64,000 nucleotides of DNA from Buddleja alternifolia (lineage: Eukaryota > Streptophyta > Magnoliopsida > Lamiales > Scrophulariaceae): the NCBI GenBank assembly GCA_019426215.1, contig CM033408.1, positions 9,179,077 to 9,243,076 of the forward strand, given 5' to 3'. How positions within the stretch are numbered: the stretch's first letter is position 1; the number at the start of each line of letters is the position of its first letter. Positions 44,663-57,227 of the stretch are shown piece after piece. A program made the position numbers and the translations under genes. The notes under the pieces were generated by a model, which ran no database searches, was not told where the DNA came from, and was given only the letters and a program-made list of their open reading frames with translations.

Positions 44663-46580
44663 TGATAAGAGGTGTTTTTACGTGTTTTTAAGACCGTAAT
44701 TCTTATGATTTGGATTCACTTATTGCTTAAATCATGTCACATTTGCATTTAATAGATGTGTTAAGTGAATACAGGTAATAAATGAGAATACATGAAGAAA
44801 AGGGAAGAAAAACGATGTACAAAACAAGTTCAAGCATGTTTTTCAACACCTAGGCGGTTTATGCATCTCCTACCACATTCGAGCGATAATTCCGTACATT
44901 TCGAGACCGAATTAGACAAAGTTTCCTTCTACAAAGTTTTAGATGTATGTCTTAGCTTCAAATGGGAACTTGAAACATCCAAATCGGAGGTCTATAGAGA
45001 TAATTGTGAAGGAAATACGATTGCTGCGCCGAATAGAGAATTACATGTGCCAGGATACGCCCCAACGCGCTCCTAGTCATGCCTAGGTATGGATAATCCG
45101 AATGTTACTCCTTTTCAGCCTAAATTCCAGAATTATATGATGGGTAAGAATCACTTTTGGCCATAATTCAGCACATGTGTTGAGGGGTTGTCATAAGTGT
45201 GTTTCTTGGTAGATTTACTTTATGGGCGCCAAATCAGAAACAACCTCCATGTTGAAACGTAATTTAGGTATATTTAGCGACCGAATTGGACAAAATGTCC
45301 TTCTGTAACGTTGTAGATCTATGTTTTATCTGAACATGGGGACTTGAATCATCCAATTTGGAGATCTGTGAAGAATTTGATGAGGAAAATATTAAGACTG
45401 CGCTGGAAAGCAAGAAAATGGCAGCATGCATGTGTTTTGTTGAAGTTTTCACATGGTTATGCTTGGTGGAATTCTTAAGGGCAGAAAGTTTAGCATTTTT
45501 TAGCTGGTTGAAATCTTAAAAGCCAAACTTTAAGCATCACCTTAGGTGGAATTCTCATTGGGGAACTTTAATGGGAATTCTTAATGCATACTTTAGTGGA
45601 ATTTTGGCTATAAAAGGAGGGGGAACCCATACTCTTCATCATTCACTATCAATTTCAAATTCTTGGAGAAGAGGGAGAGGAAGTGACCGATCCATAGAGA
45701 AGAAAATAGGGGAGAGAGAAGGATTCTCGATTCATCATCATCATTGGAGAAGGAAGATTCAATTGAAGTTCCATCATTATTCACTTTTGAGGGAGTTTTT
45801 ATAGCTTTTCATTTCAATTATGTCTATGAACATGTGTATTAATTCATTTATATTTTTCATATTATCCATTATGAACTAAATTCATAAGACTAGGGTCATG
45901 TAAGGCCAAATTGTGATATATGCTTATAATAGATGATTGTTGAGGTTGTTCTTATATTGTTATGTGATGTGAATTTGTGTTTTTGCCTATCTTGCATATA
46001 CTTGATCACTATATGTTAGAATCTTATGCCTAGGTTAATATTTCGGGAGAAAATTGACTTAGGGTGCAAGAAATTCACATCATGACCCGTAACTAATGAG
46101 GAATTGCCCTAGATATAGGTAAAGATTCCCGGGTGAAATTGTTCGATTCAATTAGAGTGAACTCTAGTACGTTAATGCATGTTTAGTGGTTAGAATTTTG
46201 TATAGGAATATTTGGGAAATCACGATCTAAGCATAGGAGTTTATACGCGAGACATCGGTTATTCTCTACCCTCGGAGTTCTCACCATAACAATATAAGCG
46301 TAATCCTTCAACTAGAATCTTTATAAGTATAATTGATCAATTTGAACCTAGCATGTGCCTTAGTCTCCCTTTATACTTTGTGTAAAATCAATTGTGTAAT
46401 CTTGTTCTTATTGTATGCATTTTACCTATAATTTACTTTAATTATATTTGTTATTTTTTCGTTAAAATCATAAACTAAAATTCAAGTCTCCGTGGTTCGA
46501 CAACCCGGACTTTTAGTCCACTTATTACTACACATGACTAGTGCACTTGCTACAATAGCACGTTAGCTTTTAACGTGTCA
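44663..46580 (+). repeat. 5' LTR of Gypsy C (Athila-like)
   Basis: 1918 bp, TGATAAGAGGTG to ACGTGTCA, followed by spacer AGTTTT and a tRNA-Asp primer-binding site. Near-identical over long stretches to solo LTR A in the opposite orientation. Inserted in the gag of D. The left flank is AGAAT; the matching right target copy is outside the window. Carries two module repeats (about 44900-45010 and 45270-45375). Confidence 0.93.
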
Positions 46581-46586
46581 AGTTTT

Positions 46587-46604
46587 TGGCGCCGTTGCCG
46601 GGGA
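46587..46604 (+). other. Primer-binding site of Gypsy C (tRNA-Asp)
   Basis: TGGCGCCGTTGCCGGGGA, identical to the site of Gypsy D and complementary to the tRNA-Asp 3' end, six bases after the LTR. Confidence 0.93.
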
Positions 46605-46738
46605 CTTGTTCATTTTAGTTTTTGATTTTTCATTTAAATTTTCATAATTCTTAGTTTTTCGTTTATTTGTAACCTTTCTTTTATTTTATTATTCTAATTT
46701 TTTTCTTTTGTTTATTTGTTAGGTGTAATTTGTGGTGC

Positions 46739-48283
46739 ATGACCCGCTCTTCTAACGAGCCCCTATACAATTTTGAGCCGGAGATAGAGCGTGTTCTTCG
46801 ATCTAGTAGACAAGCTCGAGAAATGGCCGACAATCTAAATCCAAATGGAAATTTTCCCGACATAAATCTTCCGGAAAACAGGGAATGGCTGCAAAATCTT
46901 TCCAAGCTATGCAACCGGCACCTCCTCAAAGACTTCCATCGGTCCGGGAAAGTCTACCTCCAAGGGTCCACACCATACCGGGGCCCGTAGTCTTTCCAAA
47001 TTTCTTTGCACCAAATTATCACATTCCGTCACACATCTTTAGCATGGTGCAAAGCGAACCCTTCTATGGAGAGCCCATGAATCACCTCATGAGCATTTGG
47101 AGACTTTAGACGATACTCTCATGACTACCCAATTTCATCCACGGGATCTCGATGCAATTCGTCTAAGAGTCTTCCACTTCTCATTAAAGGAAGGGCGACC
47201 ATGTGGTACAAATCTCTACCACCCCAATCCATCACAACATGGGGACAATTGGTCGATGCCTTTTTGAGCAAATTCTTTCCACCCTCCAAAATCAATGAGC
47301 TAAGGAGCAACATTAAGGAGTTTAAGCAGGGGAATCATGAGTCCTTAGCCGAGGCATGGGCTAGATATAAAAACATGCTCCGAAAATGTCCGGATCACAA
47401 CCTAAGATTGAGCGAGCAAGTATTACGATTCCATGATGGAGTCCGTTCGCGCATCCGAAATAGGCTCAATGCCGGCGCCGGTGGTGATCTCCTTGGGCTC
47501 GATTGCCAAAGTGTGTGGGACAAGATTGAGCAATTAGCCCGGGAAGATGAACTCTATCCCGATGATGAAGAAATCACATCCACTAAAAAGATTGCTTGTG
47601 TTCAAGAGTTGGGCAAAGAAGTTGCTTTGGAAACAATGGTTGGCAATGTAAACTATGTTGGAAATGCCAATCGACCTCAATTGAACTTCCATGTGCCCGA
47701 AAATTTTCCAAGGAGGCCTAATCCGGCACAAAATGCCCATCACGGCGTCTATCAAGCACCAAGGCCCCCATTCAACAATAACCAAGCTCAAAGGCAAGGT
47801 AATCCTCATGTACAAAGGCAAGTTAGGCCTCCTACAACCGATGAACGTCTTGATGAGGAAATAAAGAAATCGGATTCAGCAATCAACGAACTCCGTACTA
47901 TGATGAAGGATTTAATGATGGATATGAAGGATTTGAAGACACAAATGAGTCAAATGGCAAAGACAATCAGTGAGAGAGCCCCGGGAACTTTACCAAGTGA
48001 CACGGAAAAGAACCCGAAACAGCAATGCTATGGAATTACCTTGAGAAGTGGCGAACAGGTAAAAGGTGATAATGTTCGCACTGATGCGCACGAGGGCCCA
48101 TCCATCCACGCCCAGGCGCCCTTGTCGCTGCGCCAAGGCGCCGATTGTCATGCCCAAGCGCCACATTCTGTATCCTCCACAGCTGGCCCTTCAACTCCAA
48201 CGCATCATCCCATCGAGGTGGTCTTCCATTTCCAAATGCACAAAAAACGAAAAAAAGAAGGCTATGGATCCGATTTTCCGTAG
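46739..48283 (+). pseudogene. Gypsy C gag (Athila-like)
   Basis: The likely ATG at 46739 starts 'MTRSSNEPLYNFEPEIER'; frames shift between 46970 and 47200. From 47201 an open frame of about 360 codons carries the gag domain ('TTWGQLVDAFLSKFFPPS', 'AEAWARYKNMLRKCPDHN'), a coiled-coil-like stretch ('MMKDLMMDMKDLKTQMSQ') and 'CYGITLRSGEQV', typical before the Athila protease. The next segment (48095-48170) encodes an Ala/Gln/Pro-rich linker whose DNA repeats GCGCC-type motifs also found in the LTR family. Capsid protein in an intact element. Confidence 0.88.
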
Positions 48284-48289
48284 GATTGT

Positions 48290-48660
48290 GGCGACTCTTT
48301 TGAGGACCCGGGGGAGGCTCACCATTCGTGCACCATGGCCCTCGTACTTTGAAAAGGTTATTTGTGATACGGGAGCAAGTATCAATCTCCTCCCGTATTC
48401 TCTCTTCAAGAAGTTGGGCCTTGGAAATCCCAAACCGACATCAATGAGCCTCCAACTCGCGATGGATCAATTAAGAGACCAAAGGGGATATAGAAGATGT
48501 TATTGTACAAGTTGACAAATTCTTTTTCCGGGTTGACTTTGTGGTCCTTGATATGGAGGAAGATGTTGAGATGCCCTTGATTCTAGGAAGACCTTTCCTA
48601 GTCACTAGCAAGCCAAGATCGACGAGGGAAAAGGTAAGTTATCATTGAGGGTTAGGAGAT
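48290..48660 (+). pseudogene. Gypsy C aspartic protease fragment
   Basis: The catalytic motif 'CDTGASINLLPYSLFKKLGL' is at about 48360-48420 in one frame. In a shifted frame the flap and C-terminal segment follow: 'VDFVVLDMEEDVEMPLILG' near 48530-48600. Pepsin-type retropepsin of the Athila lineage. Reverse transcriptase and integrase do not follow. After about 48660 there is residual sequence to 48805, then copia E, and beyond E only the 3' region of C. Confidence 0.85.
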
Positions 48661-48805
48661 GTAAAAGTGATATTTGATGCTCTCTCAGAACAGGGAATCT
48701 ATGGATGACTTACCTTGTTCCAATATCGCTGTTATTAAACCTTTCTGATGAGAAAATGGGCAAATGGCAAGGCTAAGGGCAACACTCGAGTTGGCGGATT
48801 GAGAT

Positions 48806-50571
48806 TGTCAGAATTGTCATGTTAGATGTTTTGTGATGACAAATAGGACCCCCCCTTCCTGTTAGACCCAAAGAAATGTAAAGCTTTCATAGATACAATA
48901 TTGTAAGCGCCTGAACGCTCGTTTTTTTTTTACTAGACTTGTTTTATAGAGTGTGACAAGAAGGTGAGAACTAAATCACTAGAAGAATCTGGCGGGAGTC
49001 TACCAAGTGATGAAGTTGAAGATCAAGCGTCTGACGAAACCAGTAAAGATAAGAGTAGTCTAAAGCGTCCATGAACGCTAAACGACTATCCCGGGTTACG
49101 AACTCACGCGCTCAAGATTTGTTATGGACCTTGGAAAAGTATTAACACGACGTCATGATAGAGAATTCTGAGGAGGTATCAAAGATAAAGTGAAAGGACC
49201 AGCGTTAAAAGATCGGGCAAAGATTGTGACCTCTTCAAGCGTCTGATTAACAAAGAAGACTACTTTCAAGAAGCCTAAAACTCCAAAGGCTCAAACGCCT
49301 AGTTCTCTAAGCGTAACCTGAAGATTCAAACCCAAGTTATCAAAGATGCATGAATCAACGGAAATTATTCCCAAACGGAAATAAAACAAGATGCCAAAAG
49401 TCGGATAAGTGCTATTAAAATATAAGCACAACAACTTATGGGCAAACCATATCTTTGACCTAGACTGTCAGATTTATGAAACCAAGACCATGCCTAACCA
49501 ATTAAATATACCCAAAGTTAGGATTGTCAGAATTCATGGAATGTTTAGGGAAACGAGACTCCAACCGTGTCCAACGGACAAAATCTCATAACAATCTATA
49601 AATAACCTTTTCAGCAAAAGGACAATAAGGAATAATAGAAAAACCTGGACGTAAAAATAAAAAAAGGGTCCAAAACGTTGCTGAATTGTTTTAAAAGAGC
49701 TTATACACTCCAGAGCCGAAATCCTTTTAAGCTTTCTCAAATACATTCCTAGACAGTCACCCATATCTCAAATCTCTTTTTAAGAAGAACCTACACTACC
49801 ATTGAGATATCTCCAAGTTGTTTGAACTTTCCAAAACAACAAACCCGTGACCAAAACCATCAACACCTTTCATCTGAGTGAGAAAGCTGGTTGACTTACA
49901 AGCAATATTTTTTGTGTAAAAGAAGCTTGTTGAAGTTGATCTCTATTGAGCTGAAATCTGTGTGACCAAGGAGTTCCGAGATCAAGGGTAACTTGCACCA
50001 TTTCTGAGTGAAAGAAGCAAGGGGATAGAAGGTCTTTAGTGGAGCTGAAATCTGTGTGACCAAGGAGTTCCGAGATCATATCCAATCTCCCTCTATCTTG
50101 TAGAAGTCTCTGTGTGACTCTTCGATAATCATCATAGTGGAAAACCTCCCTGATAAAAGGAGAAGAAGGACGTAGCTGGGATTACATCACCCAGTGAACC
50201 TTACAAATATCTTGTGTCATTTACCTCTTTAAGCATTCATTGTTTTACTGCTTTACTATTCATATTGCATACATTCTGATAAAGTTTTAAAACAACTAAG
50301 CGACTACTTTCGATTAACAAACCGAACGCTAAGCTATAAAATACTTCCGCTGTGCTAACCCTGATTTAGTGACTAAACTCTACCCTACTTTGGTAAGCGT
50401 TGAAATCACCGAGTCTAAGTTAACGTTTCTCAAGCGCCACATCCAGCGCTTAAGCTTTCCGAGCGTTCAAATACCTCAAAGTGATACGAATTTTTAGAAG
50501 TCGAAAAAGACTTCAGGGTCTATTCACCCCCCCCCCTTCTAGACCCTTTCGTATACCACTTGGGACCAACA
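48806..50571 (+). repeat. 5' LTR of copia E
   Basis: 1766 bp starting TGTCAGAATTGTCATG (the other LTR has TGTTAGGAATTTCATG). Differences from the 3' LTR are mainly substitutions and small indels, including a C-run length change near 50527. Dense in AGCGTC/AGCGCT motifs. Confidence 0.94.
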
Positions 50572-50573
50572 AG

Positions 50574-50587
50574 TGGTATCAGAGCGG
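50574..50587 (+). other. Primer-binding site of copia E
   Basis: TGGTATCAGAGCGG, complementary to initiator-Met tRNA, two bases after the LTR. Standard for plant Copia elements. Confidence 0.92.
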
Positions 50588-50677
50588 TTGAAGTTGAAAC
50601 CTAAGCGTTTCCAAGCGTAACTGCTTGTTCAGATCCATTTTTTTAATATATCGCTTTAAAATTACTTTAAATTCTTC

Positions 50678-52889
50678 ATGGCATTCTCTAAAGTTCCCAA
50701 GTTGACCGAGTCAAATTATGACTCTTGGAAGGTCAAAGCGTTTACTTATTTGTGTTCATGTGATGATGAAATGTGTGATATCATTTCAGATGGGCCATCA
50801 AAATATACAAAGTTATCACCAGAGCGCCCGAAGCCACAGAAGAAACACCTGACGGTTATGTGGAGAAGCCCAAACAAGAATGGTCCACCGATGAGCGTCG
50901 ACGAGCCAATCTAGACAACGTCGGTCGGAATGCATTATACACAGCCATTGGTGACAATGACAACTTATTCAACAAAGTCAAATCATGCAATACAACTAAA
51001 GAAATTTGGGATAAGTTGGCTACTATTTGTGGTGGTTCAGCACAAATAAAGGAAAACAATTATCAATTGCCAAAGAAAATTCAACGGCTTCAAGATGCTA
51101 CCTAATGAGACGCTAGAGCAATTAGACATGAGGTTTACAGCTCTTGTCACTGAACTAACATCTCTGGTATGGAGCTACAAAATCGAGAAACAGTGGTCAA
51201 AATCTTTAGAAGTCTCCCAAGCAGATTCCTGATGAAAACAACTGCAATGAGAGAATCAAACAATCTGGACAGCCTAACTCCAGAAGATGCTTTTTCAGAA
51301 CTCAAAGCATTTGAGTTTGAGCTGAATTCGGCCAGTGATGCAGTAAGTAATCCAGTGATCGAATCTGGAGCGCTAATGGCATCAATCAAAGGAAAATCTA
51401 TCAAAGAAAAGGGCTCGGATATAAGTGAGGAAGAAGAACTGGCGCTTCTAAACAGATTCAGAAATTCCTGAATATGAAAAGAAGGGAAACAGTCCTAAGC
51501 ACCCAGGACAAAATTCACATCAAGCGTCCCCCAAATACAACCACAACATCAAGCGCCTCACTATCCTGCGTCTCCCTCCCGAGTGCTAATTCAATATCAA
51601 ACTCCCTCTCAGCAAGATCTCTCAATGCCTGCAGCGTTAAATCAGCGATCCACAAGATTAACAAACGAACAAAATGAAGACCAATCTCTGTTACAACTGC
51701 AGGAGACCAGGGCACTTCCAAGTTAATTGCCCATATCCAAATGTGTCTAAACCTACAAAGCAAGATCACACGGATAGAAATCAATTCAGGAGCAATCTAA
51801 GACAACAAGGCTTGCTAGCAGAATCAGAACCTCTCTATACTCCTGAAGAGGACTTGGAATCATCAGATGAAAGCAGCGATGATGAACCATCAAAGGATTC
51901 AGCATTCATTTGTCTCATGGCAAGAGATAATGAAGCATCTAACGACTTACCATCTGAGGTAACCACTGATCCGCATCATCCTCTTTCTTATGATGAATTA
52001 CTTGACAAAGTGAAAGAATATTATAATGATTGTCAAGAAGCCGCAAAAATATTTCAAAATCACCTTTACATCATCTCAGCACTCAAAAGCGACAAAGTGA
52101 CGCTCAAAGCAGAATTGCAAATTCAGCAACAGTGCATTGAGAAAAACCAAGCGCTTGAGAGTGAAATTATTCAATAAAAGGTGATATTGATATAATAGTC
52201 AAGAGAGAAGCTGAATTGATCGCTAAACTTGCTAAATCAGAGCAGCTTATCTCATCATTATCAAAAGCTTCTAGAACGCTAGATAATGTGACTAAAATAA
52301 CCAGAGCATTTGGTGAAAAGACCGGTTTAGGTTGTGATAATCTGGTCACAAAATCAAAGCGTCTGCGGTTATATCAACCAACAGAGGAAAAGTGTAACCT
52401 TTGTTGGAGAAAGCTCAAACAGACAAACGCTGAATGAGACTCAGAATATTGGTATTAGACCAAATGAAAAAGCTAACACTGGCTCAGTCAAAAGAAAGAC
52501 CAAAGTAAATGATTTACAAAAGAAAGTATATCCAAGCGCTCGAAGGGCTAAGGAAAAACCTTCTACAAGTAAATCAAACGCTAAGCGTCTAGCACCAAAA
52601 GTGCATCCTAAGCCAATATCAAGGAAATACCAATGTCAATATCCGCAAAGATCTAGATCATATTATCGACACTATGATAACCATGATTGACTGTAATTAT
52701 TGCTATTATCAAGGATATTACCATACACCTAAAGAGCACACACACAAACCGAAACCCAAAAAGGCCAATCTTCCCAAAATGAAGACAAGGCAAATGTGGG
52801 TTCCGAAGATTCTAATTCAGACTAACGTTACTAACAAAGAAGGACCCAAAACAAATGGGTACCTAAAAAGTACTAGAACTGTCCTTTGA
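50678..52889 (+). pseudogene. Copia E gag, frameshifted
   Basis: ATG 50678 gives 'MAFSKVPKLTESNYDSWK', the conserved gag start. Further pieces in other frames: 'NALYTAIGDNDNLFNKV' (about 50930), 'ESNNLDSLTPEDAFSELK' (about 51250), the zinc knuckle 'CYNCRRPGHFQVNC' at about 51690, and an acidic stretch 'EEDLESSDESSDDEPSKD'. The C-terminal basic part with 'MKTRQMWVPK' is at about 52790. At least four frame changes. The intact protein would form the particle and bind RNA. Confidence 0.88.
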
Positions 52890-55800
52890 ATGCAGGTACC
52901 TAGAGCCAACACCGATACCTCAATTTGGTACATAGATAGTGGGTCGTCGAGACACATGACTGGAACAAAGGATCTCTTGATCAACTATCGTGCAACCAAT
53001 GGTCCTCAAGTTATATTCGGTGATAATTCTAAAGGTAAAACTAAAGGTATAGGTATCATGCAAAGGGGGAACATCATGATCAATGATGTATACTATGTTG
53101 AGGGTCTTAAACATAATCTCCTAAGCATAAGTCAATTCTGTGATAAAGGCTTTGAAATTAATTTTCTAGTGACTTGTGCGAGATAATCGATGATAAGACA
53201 GGATCTACTAAATTAAAAGGAAGAAGACAAACAATGTATACTTAGTAGATTGGGATTCAACATTAGATAACAACCCTACATGTTTCGTAGCTAAGAATCA
53301 AAACGAATTAGGTTGGTTATGGCACAGAAAAATGAATCACCTCAATTTCAAGACAATCTCTCAATTAATATCTCTAAATCTCGTAGAGGGATTACCTAAA
53401 GGTTCCTTTAATAAAGATCGCTTATGTGATGCTTGTCAAATGGGTAAACAAGTTAAATCATCTTTTAAGAAGAAGCTTCATCTATCGACCTCTCGAATAC
53501 TTGAATTACTACATTAGATTTGTTTGGTCCTATTCAAATCATGAGCGTTAGTGGTAAAAAGTATTCACTAGTAATAGTTGATGATTTCTCACGCTATACA
53601 TGGGTAGAATTTTAGCATCTAAAGATGAAACTAGTGCCAAGCTCACCTCTCTAATTCGTCAACTACAAAACTCAAAAGATCTAAAAGTGACAAGAATTAG
53701 AAGTGATAGAGGAACTGAATTTACTAACCATATTGTAGAAATTTTGTAAAGACTTTGGAATACTTCATGAGTATTCAGCACCTAGAACACCTCAACAAAA
53801 TGGAGTTGCTGAGCGACGGAACAGAACGCTTAAAGAAGCCGCTAGGACTATGTTAGCCGAGTCTAAGCTGCCTCAAAGGTTTTGGGCCGAAGCTATCAAC
53901 ACTGCTTGCTACACTCAGAACCGGTGTATGATCAACAAGCAACATGAAAAGACTCCATATGAGTTATGGAAGGGACGTAAGCCGAATGTTTCATACTTTC
54001 ATGTATTTGGTTCAAAATGTTTCATTCATAACAATGGTCCCAAAGCCTAAAGACATTTGATCCTAAAGCAGATGAAGGAATCTTTCTAGGTTACGCCAAA
54101 AATGGAAAGAGCTTTCGCATCTTAAATAAGATCAAATCGAAGGTTGAAGAATCCATTCATGTTGTGTTTGATGATGCTAACCAAGAACCGAGTAAGGTAA
54201 ATATTAATGATGCAGGAATTGAAGATTTATCTCAACAAGCGTCACAAATCAATCTGTGTGATGATAGTGATATTGATGAAGATAATGAAATCATTGTACC
54301 TAATCCTAAGACTACTCGTAAAGACATCAACGATGACATTGCAAGAAACGCTGATGATCATGAAGGGAATGTTCATCAAGAGCAAACTCAAACTATAAAC
54401 ACTGAAGCGCCTACGCAAGGATTGGTCAAGCGCCTGCACAGTTTAATCAAACGTTAGATCAATCTCTTAACCCGTTCCAACCAGACAGAAAATGGCTCAG
54501 AGACCATCCACCAGAACTGATTATTGGAGATATTGGAGCACCTGTTAGAACAAGAGCCGCTACAATAAATGAGGCCATGTTTGCAAGCTTCCTATCTCAA
54601 ATGGAACCAAAGAAAGTGGATGAAGCGCTTAACGATCCAAGTTGGATAGAAGCCATGCAAGAAGAGCTAAACCAATTTGAAAGAAATGAGGTATGGACGC
54701 TAGTACCAAGACCAACCCACCAAGGGGTCATTGGAACTAGATGGGTCTATAGAAACAAAATGGATGAGAATGGGATTGTGATTAGAAACAAAGCCAGACT
54801 CGTAGCTCAGGGATACTGTCAAGAAGAGGGCATCGACTTTGATGAAACATACGCTCCAGTTGCCCGTCTTGAAGCAATCCGCATGTTTCTAGCGTTTGCA
54901 GCATTTAACAAATTTACAGTGTATCAAATGGACGTAAAGAGTGCATTTCTGAATGGTAAACTCCAAGAAGAAGTATATGTGGAGCAACCACCAGGATTCA
55001 TCAACAACCATGGGAAAAGCATGGTTTACAAATTGGACAAGGCACTTTATGGTCTTAAACAAGCACCAAGAGCATGGTATGACACTCTTTCTATCTTCCT
55101 TATAGGTAAAGGCTTTTCAAAAGGCAGCGTTGACACAACGTTATTCAAAATTACCCATAATGGAGATATTCTCCTAGTTCAAATTTATGTTGATGATATT
55201 ATATTTGGATCTACCAATAAGCGTCTATGTGAGAAATTTTCGAAGATGATGCAAGATCAATTTGAAATGAGCATGATGGAATTAACTTTCTTCCTAGGAT
55301 TACAAGTTAAACAACTCCCTAATGGCATATTCATAAACCAAACTAAATATACTAGAGATATGATCAAAAAATTTGGTATGGAAAATGCATCACCTTCAAA
55401 AATTCCAATGAGCCAAACGCTTAAGCTAGATAGAGATGATAATGGAAAGAATTGATATCACTAACTATAGAGGTATTATTGGATCACTTCTTTATCTTAC
55501 AGCTAGTAGACCTGATATTATGTTCTCAGTATGCATGTGTGCACGATTTCAAGCTGATCCTAGAGAATCACACTTAATTGCTGCTAAAAGGATCCTTAAG
55601 TACCTAAAAGGCACACAAAATGTGGGCTTATGGTATCCTAGGGATTCTCCTTTTGAACTAATTGGTTATTCAGATGCAGATTTTGCAGGATGCAAAATAG
55701 ATAGAAAAGTACTAGTGGAACATGTCAATTTCTAGGTGATAGACTAATTTCATGGCATAGTAAGAAGCAACAGTCCATCGCTACTTCCACCGCTGAAGCT

Positions 55801-56086
55801 GAGTATGTAGCCGCTGGAAGCTGTTGTGCACAGATCCTTTGGATGAGGCAACAACTTAGAGATGGAATACCTAGATCCAACTCCTATCCATTGTGACAAT
55901 CAAAGCGCCTTAGCAATGACTCAAAATCCAGTTCTTCACTCTAGAACCAAACACATTGACATTCGCTATCACTTTCTACGTGACCACGTTCAAAAGAAAG
56001 ATATCTCCATGCACTTCATTGGTACAGAAAAAGCAACTGCAGATATCTTCACCAAAGCGCTTAACGAACACGTTTTCTCACTTTAA
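52890..56086 (+). pseudogene. Copia E pol
   Basis: Protease 'WYIDSGSSRHMTG' near 52930; pre-integrase 'WHRKMNHLNFKTISQ' near 53325; integrase 'TPQQNGVAERRNRTLKEA' split by a frameshift near 53790; reverse transcriptase 54577-55455 with '[13 protein letters not shown]', '[12 protein letters not shown]' and catalytic 'YVDDIIFGS' near 55190. RNase H follows at 55436-56086 with 'SDADFAGCKIDRK' and 'IHCDNQSALAMTQNP', ending 'ADIFTKAL'. Frame changes at about 53160, 53510, 53750, 54050, 54450, 55440 and 55730. Domain order (integrase before reverse transcriptase) is Copia. Confidence 0.92.
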
Positions 56087-57227
56087 GAAGTGAACTAGGT
56101 ATGATTGATCTAAATGCTTAATCATTCGAAACATCATACTTTTGTTAGGCATGAAATTTAGGGGGAATTCACTTTATGTTATGTAATTTATGGGGAACCT
56201 ACATAGGGGGAACCTTAAAAGAGCTAACTATACTTAAGTGAATATGACCAAAAATGTTTTCCCTTGCATCGGTCATACGCACTTAGCACCATACACTTAA
56301 ATCATTTTGACGCTTATTACACAAATCTTTCTTAGCGTCTGCACTTCTTTCAAATAAACTAACGCTTAGCTTTATTCCCAGCTAAAGCGCTTAGTAAAAA
56401 GATCCTTTAAAAGCAAGCGTACATTACCCTACGCTAAAACGAGAAAGTGGATTAGTCAATCAATGCAATTAATGCTGACTTGACATTCCTCACCTTTCGC
56501 TCAAGAAAACCCATGGGTACTCATCACGTTTTTCAAAGATGGTTCAGCACATGTACACGCGTCAGTACAATTACCATGTATCTTAGACGAATACAACCAG
56601 CGCTGAATATTTTAAACCAAAGTAAACACTACTACCAAGACATAATGATAAGTACTGGGAAACTGTGTCCTCATACACACCCTGAAAAGAATAATTCTAT
56701 ATGTTACGATGACCGCTAAAGCACAAAATGTTACTGAAAGAGAACCTCAAGATTCTCAAGCGTCAACATAACACTGAATTGTTTCAAGCGTCATTCTGAA
56801 TAGGTCCGGACGCTTTAACAATTTTTTGGCGGGTATTTGAATAGTTGTTCAAAATTATGGTTCCCGAACAGTTTTCATAAAATACGTGTCCGCTTTTCAT
56901 GGGCACACGTATCACTCTCAGTATATCAAAAGTCACTGTTTCAAACTTTTGATCGGACGTCAAAATAGTATGTGGTTGTTACTAAAAGTAACCGTGCTTA
57001 TTAAATCTAAATTCACGTCCACAGTCGTATTTTAATGGCTGAGATTTATACTCCTCCACGTGTCAACATCTCAACCTTCAAACACAAAAAATTTTCAAAT
57101 TGTAATATTTCAAAACACACTCTCTGCAGAACATAATCTCTCTTATACTCTCTTTCATTCGTACAAGAAAAATCTCTCTCTCTCAAAAACAAAATTTTCA
57201 TTCTTAATCTCTGTCTACTTCTCACTA
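56087..57227 (+). other. Untranslated region between pol and env-like gene of E
   Basis: No coding domain. Many AGCG-containing motifs. Near 56190-57220 the sequence has promoter-like features such as a CT-rich leader ('ctctctctctcaaaaac') directly before the ATG at 57228, so the downstream gene might have its own transcript. That is inference only. Confidence 0.45.
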
